64,000 nucleotides of DNA from the NCBI RefSeq assembly GCF_012935325.2, contig NZ_JABBYG020000005.1:124001-188000 (forward strand), written 5' to 3'. How positions within the stretch are numbered: the stretch's first letter is position 1; each line of letters opens with the position of its first letter. This DNA comes from Paenibacillus sp. PL91. GTDB lineage: Bacteria; Bacillota; Bacilli; Paenibacillales; Paenibacillaceae. The translations under genes were made by a program, and so were the position numbers. The notes beneath the pieces are model-generated. The model saw only the letters and a list, made by a program, of their open reading frames with translations, ran no database searches and had not been told where the DNA came from. Positions 9,140 to 17,674 of this stretch are shown here, piece by piece.

Positions 9140-10756
9140 ATGACGAGAGAGAACGAATGGCGAAGCTGGAGCTTGAATAAGAAAATCGGGCAGTTATTTG
9201 TATTTGGGTTTCATGGCTACGAGCCAACCGAGCAAATTAAGCAGTTAATTGAAGCGAACGGCATTGGCGGTACGATCTATTTCTCGCGCAATGTAAAGGA
9301 TGCGAAGCAGGTACATAAGCTTAGCGGCGACCTTCAGCGCATTGCAAGCAAAGCGGGACAGCCGCCCTTGTTCGTTGCGATTGATCAGGAAGGCGGCATG
9401 GTGGCGCGACTGGTTGACGGCGTAACGCTGATGCCGGGCAATATGGCAATTGGAGCGGCCGGCCTTGCGGAAGGCGCAAGAGAAACGGCGCGCGTATGCG
9501 GTGAGGAGCTGCGCCAGCTTGGCGTAACGATGAATTATGCGCCATGTATGGATGTTAATAACAATCCGGACAATCCCGTCATTAACGTTCGGTCGTATAG
9601 CGACCGCTCGGATGTGGTAGCAGAGCTTGGCGCGGCAGCCGTACTTGGCTATCAGTCTGCCCGAGTAGCAGCGACTGTCAAGCATTTTCCGGGACATGGA
9701 GATACGGCAGTTGATTCCCATCATGCTCTGCCTATATTGCTCCATGGGCGCGAGCGGTTGGAAGCAATCGAGCTAAAGCCGTTCAGGGCGGCAATAGATG
9801 CTGGGACGGACTGCATCATGACCGCGCATGTTTGCCTGCCAGCGCTTGATCCGACTGGCGTACCATCGACTTTGTCCGAGCCGGTCATTACAGGCTTGCT
9901 GCGCAAAGAGCTTGGCTATAACGGCATCGTCGTCACCGACTGCCTAGAGATGGACGCAATCGATAAAACCTATGGTCCAGAGCAGGGTGCGATTAAAGCG
10001 CTGCAAGCCGGAGCGGATATGGTGCTTATTAGCCATACGTTCGAGAAGCAGTGGGCTGCACTTGAAGCGGTAATCGCTGCTGTTCAGAATGGCGAGCTTC
10101 CCGAAGCTCGCATTGACGAGGCGCTTGACCGGATTATGTCGCTAAAGGTAAAGCTCGAGCTGGAAGAGCCATTGCTGCCGTGGGAGCAGGTTGAGCCGGC
10201 GATCGGTACGGATGCGAATAAAGCGGTAGCGAGAAGCTGGAGTGAGGCTTCGGTTACGTTGGTGAAAAATGAAGGCGGCCTGCTGCCTTTGAGCCGCAGC
10301 GAAAGGACACTTGTGCTTTGGCCTGATATCGTTCCTGTATCAGTAGCAGACGAAATGCTGTCCGGCGATGGATCGTTAGGCCAGTTCCTCAGCGAATACG
10401 GGGCTAATGTGGTGGAGCGCCGGATGAACAGTGACAATCCGCTAGTGGGTTTGGATAGCTTCGCGCAGATTATCGTAGTCACCTACGATGCAACTAAACA
10501 TCCGCTAGAGCGCGATATTGCGCGCGAAGTCGTAAGGCTTGCTCCTGAGCGAACGGTAGCCGTTTCGGTTCGGAATCCGCTCGATTTATTGCTTTATCCA
10601 GAGGTGAAAGCTTATGTTGCCGTGTATGAATGCAGACCGCTGGCGCTTGCTGCAGCAGCGAAAGCACTGCTCGGCGACCTGAAGCCTGTAGGCAAGCTGC
10701 CGCTTGAAATATCGGCTGCTTATCCATTCGGCTGGAGCGCGGTTGTAGGCAGCTAG
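9140..10756 (+). CDS. Beta-N-acetylhexosaminidase, GH3 (NagZ-like)
   Basis: The GH3 N-terminal TIM barrel carries the NagZ signature KHFPGHGDTAVDSH, whose Asp-His dyad is the acid/base of N-acetylglucosaminidases in this family. The nucleophile Asp is in GIVVTDCLEMDAI. A C-terminal alpha/beta domain of about 190 residues follows, as in the two-domain Firmicute form. No signal peptide is seen, so a cytosolic enzyme that cleaves imported GlcNAc-containing fragments is likely. The ATG at 9140 is preferred because it has a purine-rich GGGGAAGG upstream; an in-frame ATG at 9104 has none. It probably acts on what the upstream transporter imports. Confidence 0.88.
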   Translation: MTRENEWRSWSLNKKIGQLFVFGFHGYEPTEQIKQLIEANGIGGTIYFSRNVKDAKQVHKLSGDLQRIASKAGQPPLFVAIDQEGGMVARLVDGVTLMPGNMAIGAAGLAEGARETARVCGEELRQLGVTMNYAPCMDVNNNPDNPVINVRSYSDRSDVVAELGAAAVLGYQSARVAATVKHFPGHGDTAVDSHHALPILLHGRERLEAIELKPFRAAIDAGTDCIMTAHVCLPALDPTGVPSTLSEPVITGLLRKELGYNGIVVTDCLEMDAIDKTYGPEQGAIKALQAGADMVLISHTFEKQWAALEAVIAAVQNGELPEARIDEALDRIMSLKVKLELEEPLLPWEQVEPAIGTDANKAVARSWSEASVTLVKNEGGLLPLSRSERTLVLWPDIVPVSVADEMLSGDGSLGQFLSEYGANVVERRMNSDNPLVGLDSFAQIIVVTYDATKHPLERDIAREVVRLAPERTVAVSVRNPLDLLLYPEVKAYVAVYECRPLALAAAAKALLGDLKPVGKLPLEISAAYPFGWSAVVGS

Positions 10757-10778
10757 CTTGGGTAGGGTAATGGTTTTT

Positions 10779-10815
10779 AGACTGCGAGTGAATGATACTC
10801 GCGGTCTTTTTTTGT
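10779..10815 (+). terminator. Rho-independent terminator after the GH3 gene
   Basis: AGACTGCGAGT pairs with ACTCGCGGTCT (one G-T pair) around a short loop, followed by a run of seven T. Confidence 0.9.
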
Positions 10816-10934
10816 TTGTTGCACTGTAAAGTGTCAGCGGTTAGGAAAGGCTGTGGGAGCGAACAAGTGAGGGTTTATTTTTAATGGTAGAGGTAGATGC
10901 GCTAAATTCACCTCGAATGAGTCGGATGCGGGCT

Positions 10935-11121
10935 GAACACGATGTGAGTACGATCTGAGTGCGATCTAAGTGCGATCTAAGTGTGAACTAAGTGTGAACT
11001 AAGTGCGATCTAAGTACGATTTGAGTACGATCTGAGTACGATCTGAGTTCCAACTGAACACATCATAAGCACGATCCGAACAGAGTCTGAGTAGAACTTA
11101 AGTGCAATCAGAGCATGACAG
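10935..11121. repeat. 11-bp degenerate tandem repeat array (about 17 units)
   Basis: Units close to RAGTRCGATCT follow each other in exact 11-bp register, for example at 10946, 10957, 10968, 10979, 10990, 11001, 11012, 11023 and 11034. Units become more divergent toward 11121. Because 11 is not a multiple of 3 and stops occur, this is not coding. It is followed at 11122-11178 by a short stretch with little visible structure. Confidence 0.85.
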
Positions 11122-11178
11122 AGTACCATCTATCGTAACGCAGCACACCAATCCCAACCACCAATCCCAACCACCCAT

Positions 11179-11408
11179 CTACACTGCACTTTGTACAACA
11201 GAAAAACTGCTTTAACAGAAAATAGAAAGCTACACTGCAGTTTTTACAGCAGAATCATCTGCTGTCCGCTCAATCTGGAGTGGGTAGGCATTTTCTGCTG
11301 CATTTCTGCAATGTAGCTCCGATATCTGCTAGTTATGTCAGGTTTCTGTTGTACAAAGTGCAGCAGAAGATGCTCTCCACAGCAGCAGCTGCTGTCCGAT
11401 CAGGCTCG
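11179..11408. repeat. Structured direct repeat, copy 1 of 2
   Basis: This about 230-bp unit recurs 243 bp downstream at roughly 90% identity by eye. Inside it, 11184-11204 and 11343-11363 are a perfect 21-bp inverted pair (arm CTGCACTTTGTACAACAGAAA read as reverse complement). Nested pairs occur within: an ACAGCAGA/TCTGCTGT hairpin and AGCTACACTGCAG against CTGCAATGTAGCT. It looks like a REP- or MITE-like palindromic intergenic repeat. No transposase is encoded. Confidence 0.85.
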
Positions 11409-11421
11409 CGCAAACATCTAC

Positions 11422-11651
11422 CTACACTGCACTTAGTACAACAGAAAAGCTGGTTTAACCGAAAATAGAAAGCTACACTGCAGTTTATACAGCAGAATCA
11501 TCTGCTACCCGCTCAATCTGGAGTGGGTAGGCATTTTTTGCTGCAATTCTGCAATATAGCTCCGATAACTGCTAATTATGGCAGGTTTCTGTTGTACAAA
11601 ATGCAGCAGAAGATGCTCTCCACTGCAGCTGCTACTGTCCGATTAGGTTCG
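11422..11651. repeat. Structured direct repeat, copy 2 of 2
   Basis: Second copy of the unit at 11179, period 243 bp. The long inverted arms (11427-11447 and 11586-11606) keep pairing with two mismatches. Its last 20 bp overlap the 3' end of the leftward HD-domain gene and supply that gene's final codons and stop. Confidence 0.85.
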
Positions 11652-12777
11652 AATAGGTCAAATCATGCAAAATATAGGCTAGGAAAAAAATAACGCATGG
11701 ATTTTCATAGCGATGCTGGATTTTTATGAGCTGATTATAGTAGGTGTCCGCGTAATGAGGATTGTTGCGCATCTCAAGACTGGCCTTGATCAAAGCGTCC
11801 AGCTTGTCTGCAATATCAACCATTTCGCCGACATAATCATCTGATTTGCTGTGCGCAATAAACTCGATCATGTCTTCGTGAAAGATCGCTGGCAGCTTAT
11901 TGATCATAAAACGCGCAGTTTCCTTCTCATACTGCTCGAAAGCATGCTTGATGTCTGGATTGTTGTGCTTGAAGTTCGCGACCACATCCCCGGACAACGC
12001 TTCGGGCAAATCATGCAGCGTAGCCTTGGCCAGCAGCTTATAAAGATCGATGCTCGTATTTCCGAAGCGCTCGATTTCGAGTAAGCCATTAAACAAGGCA
12101 AGGGAGGCTACCCGGAAGGAATGTGTGGCATCATTGTCTGGAACGAGGTTATAGCTGCCGTTCCAGCGCTTTACCGTATCCAGATTGACGATGTATTGAA
12201 TAAATTCATAGAAGCCGTCCTGCTTGTCGTATTCACTTAGCAGCCACTCGATGGATTCAAGCCTCGTATCAAGCAGAGCCTGCCTAAGCTCCTTATGCTT
12301 CGCATGGAAGAATGGGTTCGTATCGTATTTGGATTCCCGGTGACAATACAGATAAGCATCCAGCGTATCAATTGCATCAACGAGCCTTCCAATATGCGTA
12401 TCATCCTGCGCATTAACGATGTAATCATAGGCCTGCGGCTGAAGCGACTTCGAGAGGTAGGAAACAATTTCTTTGCTAAGCTCCGCCTCGAAGTGCCGAA
12501 TATGATTCATGACGAGCGATTCTTTCTTGGTGACATGCTTAATGGAGCCGGTTCCCGTGTTATTTAAATCGCCCCATAGACTTCTGGCGAGCAGCTTTAA
12601 TTTGTCGAGCGGCTCGTTGCATACCTTTTCCTCAATGATCCCAATTAGAATAGACAAAGCAGCGCATCTAAAGCTGTGGGTAGAGGCATTGTCCTCGAAA
12701 CGAGGCGCGTATTCGCTCCATCTAGGCACGTATTGCATACGAATGATCGTATTGGTGAATTTACCGTTCTTCATCAT
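11632..12777 (-). CDS. Tandem HD-domain protein (YfbR-like HD_3), one half probably inactive
   Basis: The 381-residue protein is two similar halves of about 185 residues. Each has the family start (NASTHSFRCAALSILIG in the first, NDATHSFRVASLALFNG in the second) and a late Asp helix (LVDAIDTLDA, MVDIADKLDA). The second half keeps the metal-binding HD (ATLHDLPEALSGDV). The first half has GD (LWGDLNN) instead, so it should not bind metal normally. HD_3/YfbR members are nucleotide phosphohydrolases; the substrate here is unknown. AAAGGAG precedes two adjacent ATG codons (12777, 12774). The last residues are encoded inside an intergenic repeat. Confidence 0.8.
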   Translation of the reverse strand: MMKNGKFTNTIIRMQYVPRWSEYAPRFEDNASTHSFRCAALSILIGIIEEKVCNEPLDKLKLLARSLWGDLNNTGTGSIKHVTKKESLVMNHIRHFEAELSKEIVSYLSKSLQPQAYDYIVNAQDDTHIGRLVDAIDTLDAYLYCHRESKYDTNPFFHAKHKELRQALLDTRLESIEWLLSEYDKQDGFYEFIQYIVNLDTVKRWNGSYNLVPDNDATHSFRVASLALFNGLLEIERFGNTSIDLYKLLAKATLHDLPEALSGDVVANFKHNNPDIKHAFEQYEKETARFMINKLPAIFHEDMIEFIAHSKSDDYVGEMVDIADKLDALIKASLEMRNNPHYADTYYNQLIKIQHRYENPCVIFFLAYILHDLTYSNLIGQ

Positions 12778-12890
12778 GGTCTCCTTTGCCAGCGATTAAT
12801 TCGAGAGTTGCCGTTCATGAACAGGAGTGTCTATGCTATTATAAAGCTTATGTACAAAATCGACTAGACAAGGTAAATGAGGGAAATGGC

Positions 12891-13868
12891 ATGCGTGAAT
12901 TTGGTTTGGCCTTTAATCGGCATTTTGAACGATGGATGTTTATCATTATTCCAGGCTCCTTAATACTTGGCTTTATATTCGCTTCGCAGCTTCAGCCCTA
13001 CATAAAATCAGTTCCCTACTTATTCGCATATGTAACGTTAACGATGGCTATTGGCTGCGGCTTGGGACAATTGCGCATCGTGATGAAGAGGCCAGGCATT
13101 ATGGTGCTCACCTTCGTAATTGCACATGTGCTGTCCCCGCTTGCTGCTTACGCGCTTGGCACGCTCGTATTCGGAGCGGATTCTCCATATGTCGTTGGGC
13201 TCGTTTTGTTTACTATTATTCCAATTGGCGTTTCAACGGTTCTCTGGGTAGGGATGTCAGGCGGAAGCGTTCCGCTTATGCTGGCGATGGTGGTGCTGGA
13301 TTCAGCGCTTAGTCCCCTAGTTGTGCCAGCCGGCATTCATCTGTTTTTTGACTCAGCGGTTGAGGTGAAGGCAGGGCCCATCATTATTGACTTGCTTATT
13401 ATTATCGTACTTCCTACCATTATCGGCGTTGCACTTAATCAAATGAGCAAGGGACGTATTCAGCATGTCGTTCAGCCGTTTACATCACCCCTCTCCAAGC
13501 TATGCTTCGTTGCGGTCGTCTCGCTGAATGCATCAGCTATTGCGCCTCATCTGGATAAGCTGAAGCAGGATATGGTGCTGCTCGTGCCGCTTGTTGTTGT
13601 GCTGGTTGGTCTGTGTTATGCCTTAGGCTATATCGGAACGGCTTATCTTCGCAATAACGAGCAGCAGGTGACGGTATCCTATGCAACAGGGATGCGCAAT
13701 ATTTCGCTTGGCATCGTGCTTGCGCTTGGCTATTTCAGCCCGCTTGCTGCGGTGCCCGTCGTATTGTCGATTCTGATTCAGCAGCCGCTAGCTACTGTGC
13801 ATCATTATGTTTTACAAAAACTTAACAAAAACAGGTCTAGCGAAACTGCAGTGCCGCATGTACGATAA
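12891..13868 (+). CDS. Bile acid:sodium symporter (BASS) family transporter
   Basis: A 325-residue integral membrane protein with about nine to ten hydrophobic segments. Typical BASS features include a conserved helix break and ATGMRNISLGIVLALGYFSP, near the Na+ site region of the family. The ATG at 12891 has GAGGGAAA upstream and gives a normal family length; an in-frame upstream extension is not supported. Bacterial YocS-like members move organic anions or pantoate-like acids with Na+. The substrate cannot be told from sequence. It is transcribed away from the HD gene. Confidence 0.82.
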   Translation: MREFGLAFNRHFERWMFIIIPGSLILGFIFASQLQPYIKSVPYLFAYVTLTMAIGCGLGQLRIVMKRPGIMVLTFVIAHVLSPLAAYALGTLVFGADSPYVVGLVLFTIIPIGVSTVLWVGMSGGSVPLMLAMVVLDSALSPLVVPAGIHLFFDSAVEVKAGPIIIDLLIIIVLPTIIGVALNQMSKGRIQHVVQPFTSPLSKLCFVAVVSLNASAIAPHLDKLKQDMVLLVPLVVVLVGLCYALGYIGTAYLRNNEQQVTVSYATGMRNISLGIVLALGYFSPLAAVPVVLSILIQQPLATVHHYVLQKLNKNRSSETAVPHVR

Positions 13869-13878
13869 ACGTTGTATG

Positions 13879-13904
13879 TTAACACCGCTTTAATGGGTAT
13901 AAAG
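13879..13904 (+). promoter_or_regulatory. Candidate PhoP-type box and -10 before the PhoR-like gene
   Basis: TTAACA (13879) and TTAATG (13890) are 11 bp apart, the spacing of Pho-box hexamers in Bacillus, and TATAAA lies at 13899-13904. Only one hexamer is a good match, so autoregulation is a weak inference. Confidence 0.35.
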
Positions 13905-13934
13905 TCTGACCAAACGCAGTAGGGAGTGAACCGG

Positions 13935-15710
13935 ATGAACAGCTTTCGCACCAGGCTGACGCTCATTATGATCGCGATGATCGCATTATCGGTGAGTGCA
14001 GCAGGCCTATTTATGGTCAAAACGTTTAAAGAAAACCATATTAACGCGCTTGAAGACAATATGGTTCGCGAGATGCAGATCATTTCGGCAAAAATGGAAT
14101 GGAAATCAGGTGAACTATCTTCGTTGTACAACTATTATTCGGATGAGGCAAAGGAGCTCAAGCGCTATACAGGCGCGCGCGTCACATTCATCCGCAATGA
14201 TGGTGTCGTTCTCGGCGATTCGGATGGGGATCCGAAGGAGATGGACAACCATCTTGACCGAATTGAAATAAAAGAAGCGTTAAAGACAGGAAGCGGAAGA
14301 GCGATAAGGGCTAGTGAAACCGTTAAGCAAAATATGATGTACGTAGCCATTCCAGTTAAGGTCATACCGAATCAAGCGCCAGATGCCATTCGACTCGCCA
14401 TGAGCTTGAATGAGGTTGAGGAAAGCATTCACAAATTGACGATGGTGCTGGCGGCTGGCTTGCTCGTGCTATTTTTAATCGCAGCCGTAATCAGCTATCG
14501 CCTTGCACTAGGTTTGACAAGGCCGTTGGAGCAAATTACGAAGGTCGCGAAACGGATTAAAAACATGGATTATCGCGCCCGTGTAAAGGTTGCGAAGCAG
14601 GATGAAATTGGCGAGCTTGGCAACGCTATTAATGCGATGGCAGACAGCCTTCTCGTTCAAATGACGCGTATTCAGCAAAATGAGAATCAGCTCGAGAGCG
14701 TGCTGGATAATATGATCAACGGTATCGTCATGATCGATCGCGGCGGCAAAATCGTGCTAATGAACAGACGCGCCGAGGAAGTGCTTGGCTTCTCCGCACG
14801 CGAGCTGGTCGGTCGCCATTTTGCCGAAGCGAAGCAGCAGTATGAGCTCTCGCAAATGATCCAAGAAGGGCTTAAGAGCAAGGAGCATTTGCGTGAGGAG
14901 ATTACGTTCTATTTCCCTGAGGAGAGGCTGCTTGAGCTTAACTTGGTGCCGATTCATCCTGAAGGAAATGATTTCTCCGGCGTGCTGCTCGTCTTGCAGG
15001 ACGTATCGGCTATTCGCAGGCTGGAGCGGATGCGCAGCGAGTTTGTCGCAAACGTATCGCATGAGCTGAAAACGCCAATTACGGCAGTCAAGGGCTTTGC
15101 GGAAACGCTGCTTGGCGGCGCGGTTAACGATAAGGAAACTGCCCGTTCATTCTTGCAAATTATATATGATGAAAGTGATCGTCTTAACAGGCTGATCGGA
15201 GATATATTGGAGCTGTCCAAAATCGAGTCGCGTCGCGTTCCGCTCGTATTCTCGCCAGTAGAGGTGGATACATTTGTAGACAAATCCATAAAGCTTATGG
15301 AATCTGAGGCTTCACGCAAGAGGATCGAGCTTTCAATGAGCATCGAACCGGGCTTGTATGTAGAGGCTGATGAGGATCGATTGCGCCAAATTATTATGAA
15401 CCTGCTCTCCAATGGCATCAACTATACACCTGAGGGCGGCCGAGTTTCCTTAAAGGTTGAAGGCCTTGGCGACGATCACATTCGCATCCAAATTACCGAT
15501 TCAGGCATAGGTATTCCGAAAAAGGATTTGCCGCGCATTTTTGAACGGTTTTATCGTGTGGATAAAGCGCGTTCGAGAAGCTCAGGCGGCACGGGGCTTG
15601 GTCTCTCTATCGTCAAGCATCTCGTGGAGCTTCACAAAGGAACGATATCCGTATCAAGCTCCGTAGGGGTCGGTTCAACGTTCACGATTGAGCTGCCTGT
15701 CCTGCAATAG
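13935..15710 (+). CDS. PhoR/PnpS-like sensor histidine kinase
   Basis: 591 residues. Membrane segment near 8-28, an extracytoplasmic loop, a second membrane segment near 168-192, HAMP, PAS (VLDNMINGIVMIDRGGKIVL), HisKA H box (VANVSHELKTPITAVKGFAE) and HATPase with N box (NLLSNGINYTPEGG) and G boxes (DSGIGIPKKDL, GGTGLGLSIVK). ATG 13935 has AGGGAG 8 nt upstream. The architecture matches PhoR-type phosphate kinases. The partner regulator lies downstream rather than upstream as in Bacillus subtilis phoPR, and the pst operon lies 11 kb further on. A PhoR role is likely but not proven. Confidence 0.85.
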   Translation: MNSFRTRLTLIMIAMIALSVSAAGLFMVKTFKENHINALEDNMVREMQIISAKMEWKSGELSSLYNYYSDEAKELKRYTGARVTFIRNDGVVLGDSDGDPKEMDNHLDRIEIKEALKTGSGRAIRASETVKQNMMYVAIPVKVIPNQAPDAIRLAMSLNEVEESIHKLTMVLAAGLLVLFLIAAVISYRLALGLTRPLEQITKVAKRIKNMDYRARVKVAKQDEIGELGNAINAMADSLLVQMTRIQQNENQLESVLDNMINGIVMIDRGGKIVLMNRRAEEVLGFSARELVGRHFAEAKQQYELSQMIQEGLKSKEHLREEITFYFPEERLLELNLVPIHPEGNDFSGVLLVLQDVSAIRRLERMRSEFVANVSHELKTPITAVKGFAETLLGGAVNDKETARSFLQIIYDESDRLNRLIGDILELSKIESRRVPLVFSPVEVDTFVDKSIKLMESEASRKRIELSMSIEPGLYVEADEDRLRQIIMNLLSNGINYTPEGGRVSLKVEGLGDDHIRIQITDSGIGIPKKDLPRIFERFYRVDKARSRSSGGTGLGLSIVKHLVELHKGTISVSSSVGVGSTFTIELPVLQ

Positions 15711-15718
15711 AAAAAAGA

Positions 15719-15750
15719 TTTACCTATTCTTTACGAAACCATGATAAACT
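15719..15750 (+). promoter_or_regulatory. Candidate PhoP boxes and promoter before the PhoP-like gene
   Basis: TTTACC (15719) and TTTACG (15730) are exactly 11 bp apart, followed by a -10-like GATAAA at 15743. This would give the regulator its own, possibly autoregulated, promoter in addition to read-through from the kinase gene. Confidence 0.45.
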
Positions 15751-15774
15751 AGCTTTAAAAGCTAAGCTATAAAT

Positions 15775-15810
15775 ACGCGAATGCAGCGTGAATAACGCTG
15801 CCATTCGCTA
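15775..15810 (+). other. Strong hairpin in the PhoP-like gene leader
   Basis: GCGAATG-CAGCGT pairs with ACGCTG-C-CATTCGC around GAAT. It is not followed by a T run and ends about 8 nt before the GATGGGG ribosome binding site, so an mRNA stability or translation effect is more likely than termination. Confidence 0.6.
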
Positions 15811-15827
15811 GGTTGGGATGGGGTAAC

Positions 15828-16550
15828 ATGTCGCACAAAGTGCTCGTCATTGAAGATGAACCGACATTAGCAAGACTATTGTCGTACAACTTGACCCAAG
15901 AGGGCTATGAAACGACCGTTATCGATCATGGCGGGGAAGGCTTGCAAGCCGCATTGCAGCGCAGTTTCGATTTGGTCATTCTCGACATCATGCTGCCTGG
16001 CATGAACGGTTTCGAAATATTGAATCGGCTTCGTCAGAACGGCGTCAGAACGCCGGTCATTATTTTGACAGCTCGCAATGCAGAGGAAGAGGTCGTGCAA
16101 GGTTTGAAGCATGGCGCGGACGATTATATTACGAAGCCATTTGGCGTTGCCGAGCTGCTTGCACGCGTATCTGCGGTACTGCGCCGGACACAGCTGGATG
16201 ACAGCAAGCCGATTGAATCAACGGAGAAGGTCATAACAGCCGGTGATCTGTCGATTTACCCTGAGAAGTATGAGGTTATATTAAACGGAGATGCTATTCC
16301 GCTAAGACCGAAGGAATTCGAAGTTTTGCTTTATCTCGTACAGCGCCCGGGGATGGTTATTACGCGGGATGATCTGATGAACGTCGTGTGGGGCTTCGAT
16401 TATATCGGCGGCCAGCGTACGGTTGATGTTCATGTTAGCTCGCTAAGAAAGAAGCTGGAGCTTGGGCAGCAATCGGTCCAAATCGAATCCATTCGCGGCG
16501 TCGGCTACAAACTCGTAATGCCAAAAAAGCTCGTTACCCCGAAATTATAG
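15828..16550 (+). CDS. OmpR/PhoB-family response regulator (PhoP-like)
   Basis: 240 residues. The receiver domain has IEDEP, phospho-acceptor Asp in LVILDIMLPGMNG, Thr in ILTARN and Lys in YITKPF. A winged-helix DNA-binding domain follows (LRPKEFEVLLYLVQRPG, RTVDVHVSSLRKKL, IRGVGYKL). ATG 15828 is preceded by GATGGGG. It is the natural partner of the PhoR-like kinase just upstream, and a likely regulator of the pst block. The gene's 3' end lies within its own terminator. Confidence 0.87.
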   Translation: MSHKVLVIEDEPTLARLLSYNLTQEGYETTVIDHGGEGLQAALQRSFDLVILDIMLPGMNGFEILNRLRQNGVRTPVIILTARNAEEEVVQGLKHGADDYITKPFGVAELLARVSAVLRRTQLDDSKPIESTEKVITAGDLSIYPEKYEVILNGDAIPLRPKEFEVLLYLVQRPGMVITRDDLMNVVWGFDYIGGQRTVDVHVSSLRKKLELGQQSVQIESIRGVGYKLVMPKKLVTPKL

Positions 16551-16567
16551 GGCGGACGAGCTTTTTT
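16523..16567. terminator. Bidirectional terminator between convergent genes
   Basis: AAAAAAGCTCGT and ACGAGCTTTTTT form a 12-bp stem. It overlaps the last codons of the PhoP-like gene and can serve the convergent AraC gene too. Confidence 0.85.
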
Positions 16568-16586
16568 AATAGGCATGATAGGCTGG

Positions 16587-17453
16587 CTATTGCCGATTCC
16601 AGACGAGCATTTTACGCTGGAATTGCTTCGGCGAGCAGTCGTTATATTTTTTGAACATTTTATAAAAATGCGCCATATTCGGCATCCCAATTCGCTCGCC
16701 AACCTCCGAAATGCTTAAATCCTTCGTCAGCAATATCCGCTCCGCCCATTTCACTTTGCGATAGTTCACATATTCGGTAAACGATAAGCCGATCGTTTTC
16801 TTAAAATATTTGACGAAATAGTAATAGCTCATATTCGCGATTTTGCAAACTTCCTCCACTTGAATCCGATCGGTCAGATGATTCTCAATATAATCAAGCA
16901 CGGGCTTAAGGCGAATCCGGTCAAAATTATCCTGCTCGATCAGCACCTTGCGCGTGTCATGACGAAGCAAGAGCAGCAATATTTGCCTGATGAGAATGCT
17001 GACGGCGAGCTCGTAGCCGGTTTCCTTGCGGGTTGCTTCGTTCAAAATCTGCTGTATGCATGAAGCGGTTTGCAGTTTAACAGAACTATTTTCCTCGAAA
17101 ATGTAATTCGCTTTGCTAAGCGGCAGCTGCGTCTCTGAGAAATACCGCATATAAGGGATGGTGCTTTGATCAAAAAAAGGCTCAAGATCAAATTGGAGCA
17201 CGATATAGTCGAGCGTGCTGTGGCTGCGATCGCGATGAAGCTCGGAAGCTCCGATTAACACTACATCTCCTGGCGTAAGATGGAAGCATTCCTCATCTAC
17301 ATAAATGTCCAAATTACCCTCAAGAATGAGCAGAAGCTCAAGCTGTTTATGATAATGCCAGTTTGTAAATCCATCAAGATTGCGCTCGGTTTGAAATATG
17401 CGCAGCGACAGCAATGGGTTCTCGTATGCGACTTTTTCATTAAAGGCTTCCAT
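16587..17453 (-). CDS. AraC-family transcriptional regulator with cupin sensor
   Basis: 288 residues from the ATG at 17453, which follows AAGGGGGAAG. A longer open frame to 17633 has no ribosome binding site for its first codon and was not used. The N-terminal AraC cupin (GFTNWHYHKQLELLLILEG, LTPGDVVLIGASELH) binds an effector, usually a sugar. The C-terminal double HTH reads VEEVCKIANMSYYYFVKYFK and ISEVGERIGMPNMAHFYKMF. No metabolic gene is adjacent on its strand, so its target is unknown. Confidence 0.88.
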   Translation of the reverse strand: MEAFNEKVAYENPLLSLRIFQTERNLDGFTNWHYHKQLELLLILEGNLDIYVDEECFHLTPGDVVLIGASELHRDRSHSTLDYIVLQFDLEPFFDQSTIPYMRYFSETQLPLSKANYIFEENSSVKLQTASCIQQILNEATRKETGYELAVSILIRQILLLLLRHDTRKVLIEQDNFDRIRLKPVLDYIENHLTDRIQVEEVCKIANMSYYYFVKYFKKTIGLSFTEYVNYRKVKWAERILLTKDLSISEVGERIGMPNMAHFYKMFKKYNDCSPKQFQRKMLVWNRQ

Positions 17454-17674
17454 TTTATTGCTTCCCCCTTGGCGCTGCATGACAATATCCTTATTGTAGT
17501 GAAAGCGCAGGTCATTAGCAATAAGGAGGATTGCAATTAAACGGTATTGTTCTACTCCTCTGTCAAATATTGTGTCAAAGTGGGATAGAAGATGCAGGAA
17601 CGCTCGGTTATCGGTAAAATAGATGTTGAGCAAGTAATCGGAACGATAAGCATGAGAGGGCTGGACGGAGAAAA

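Noticed and set aside
10935..11121. CRISPR-like array
   Set aside because: Units are contiguous 11-mers with no spacers and no cas genes are near.
11280..11468. 62-residue open frame across the two structured repeats
   Set aside because: Lies in repeat DNA with nested inverted arms; not conserved as protein between the copies.
17480..17530. Possible cre site (TGAAAGCG...) between the AraC and lipL genes
   Set aside because: Only one half matches the consensus; the right half does not.
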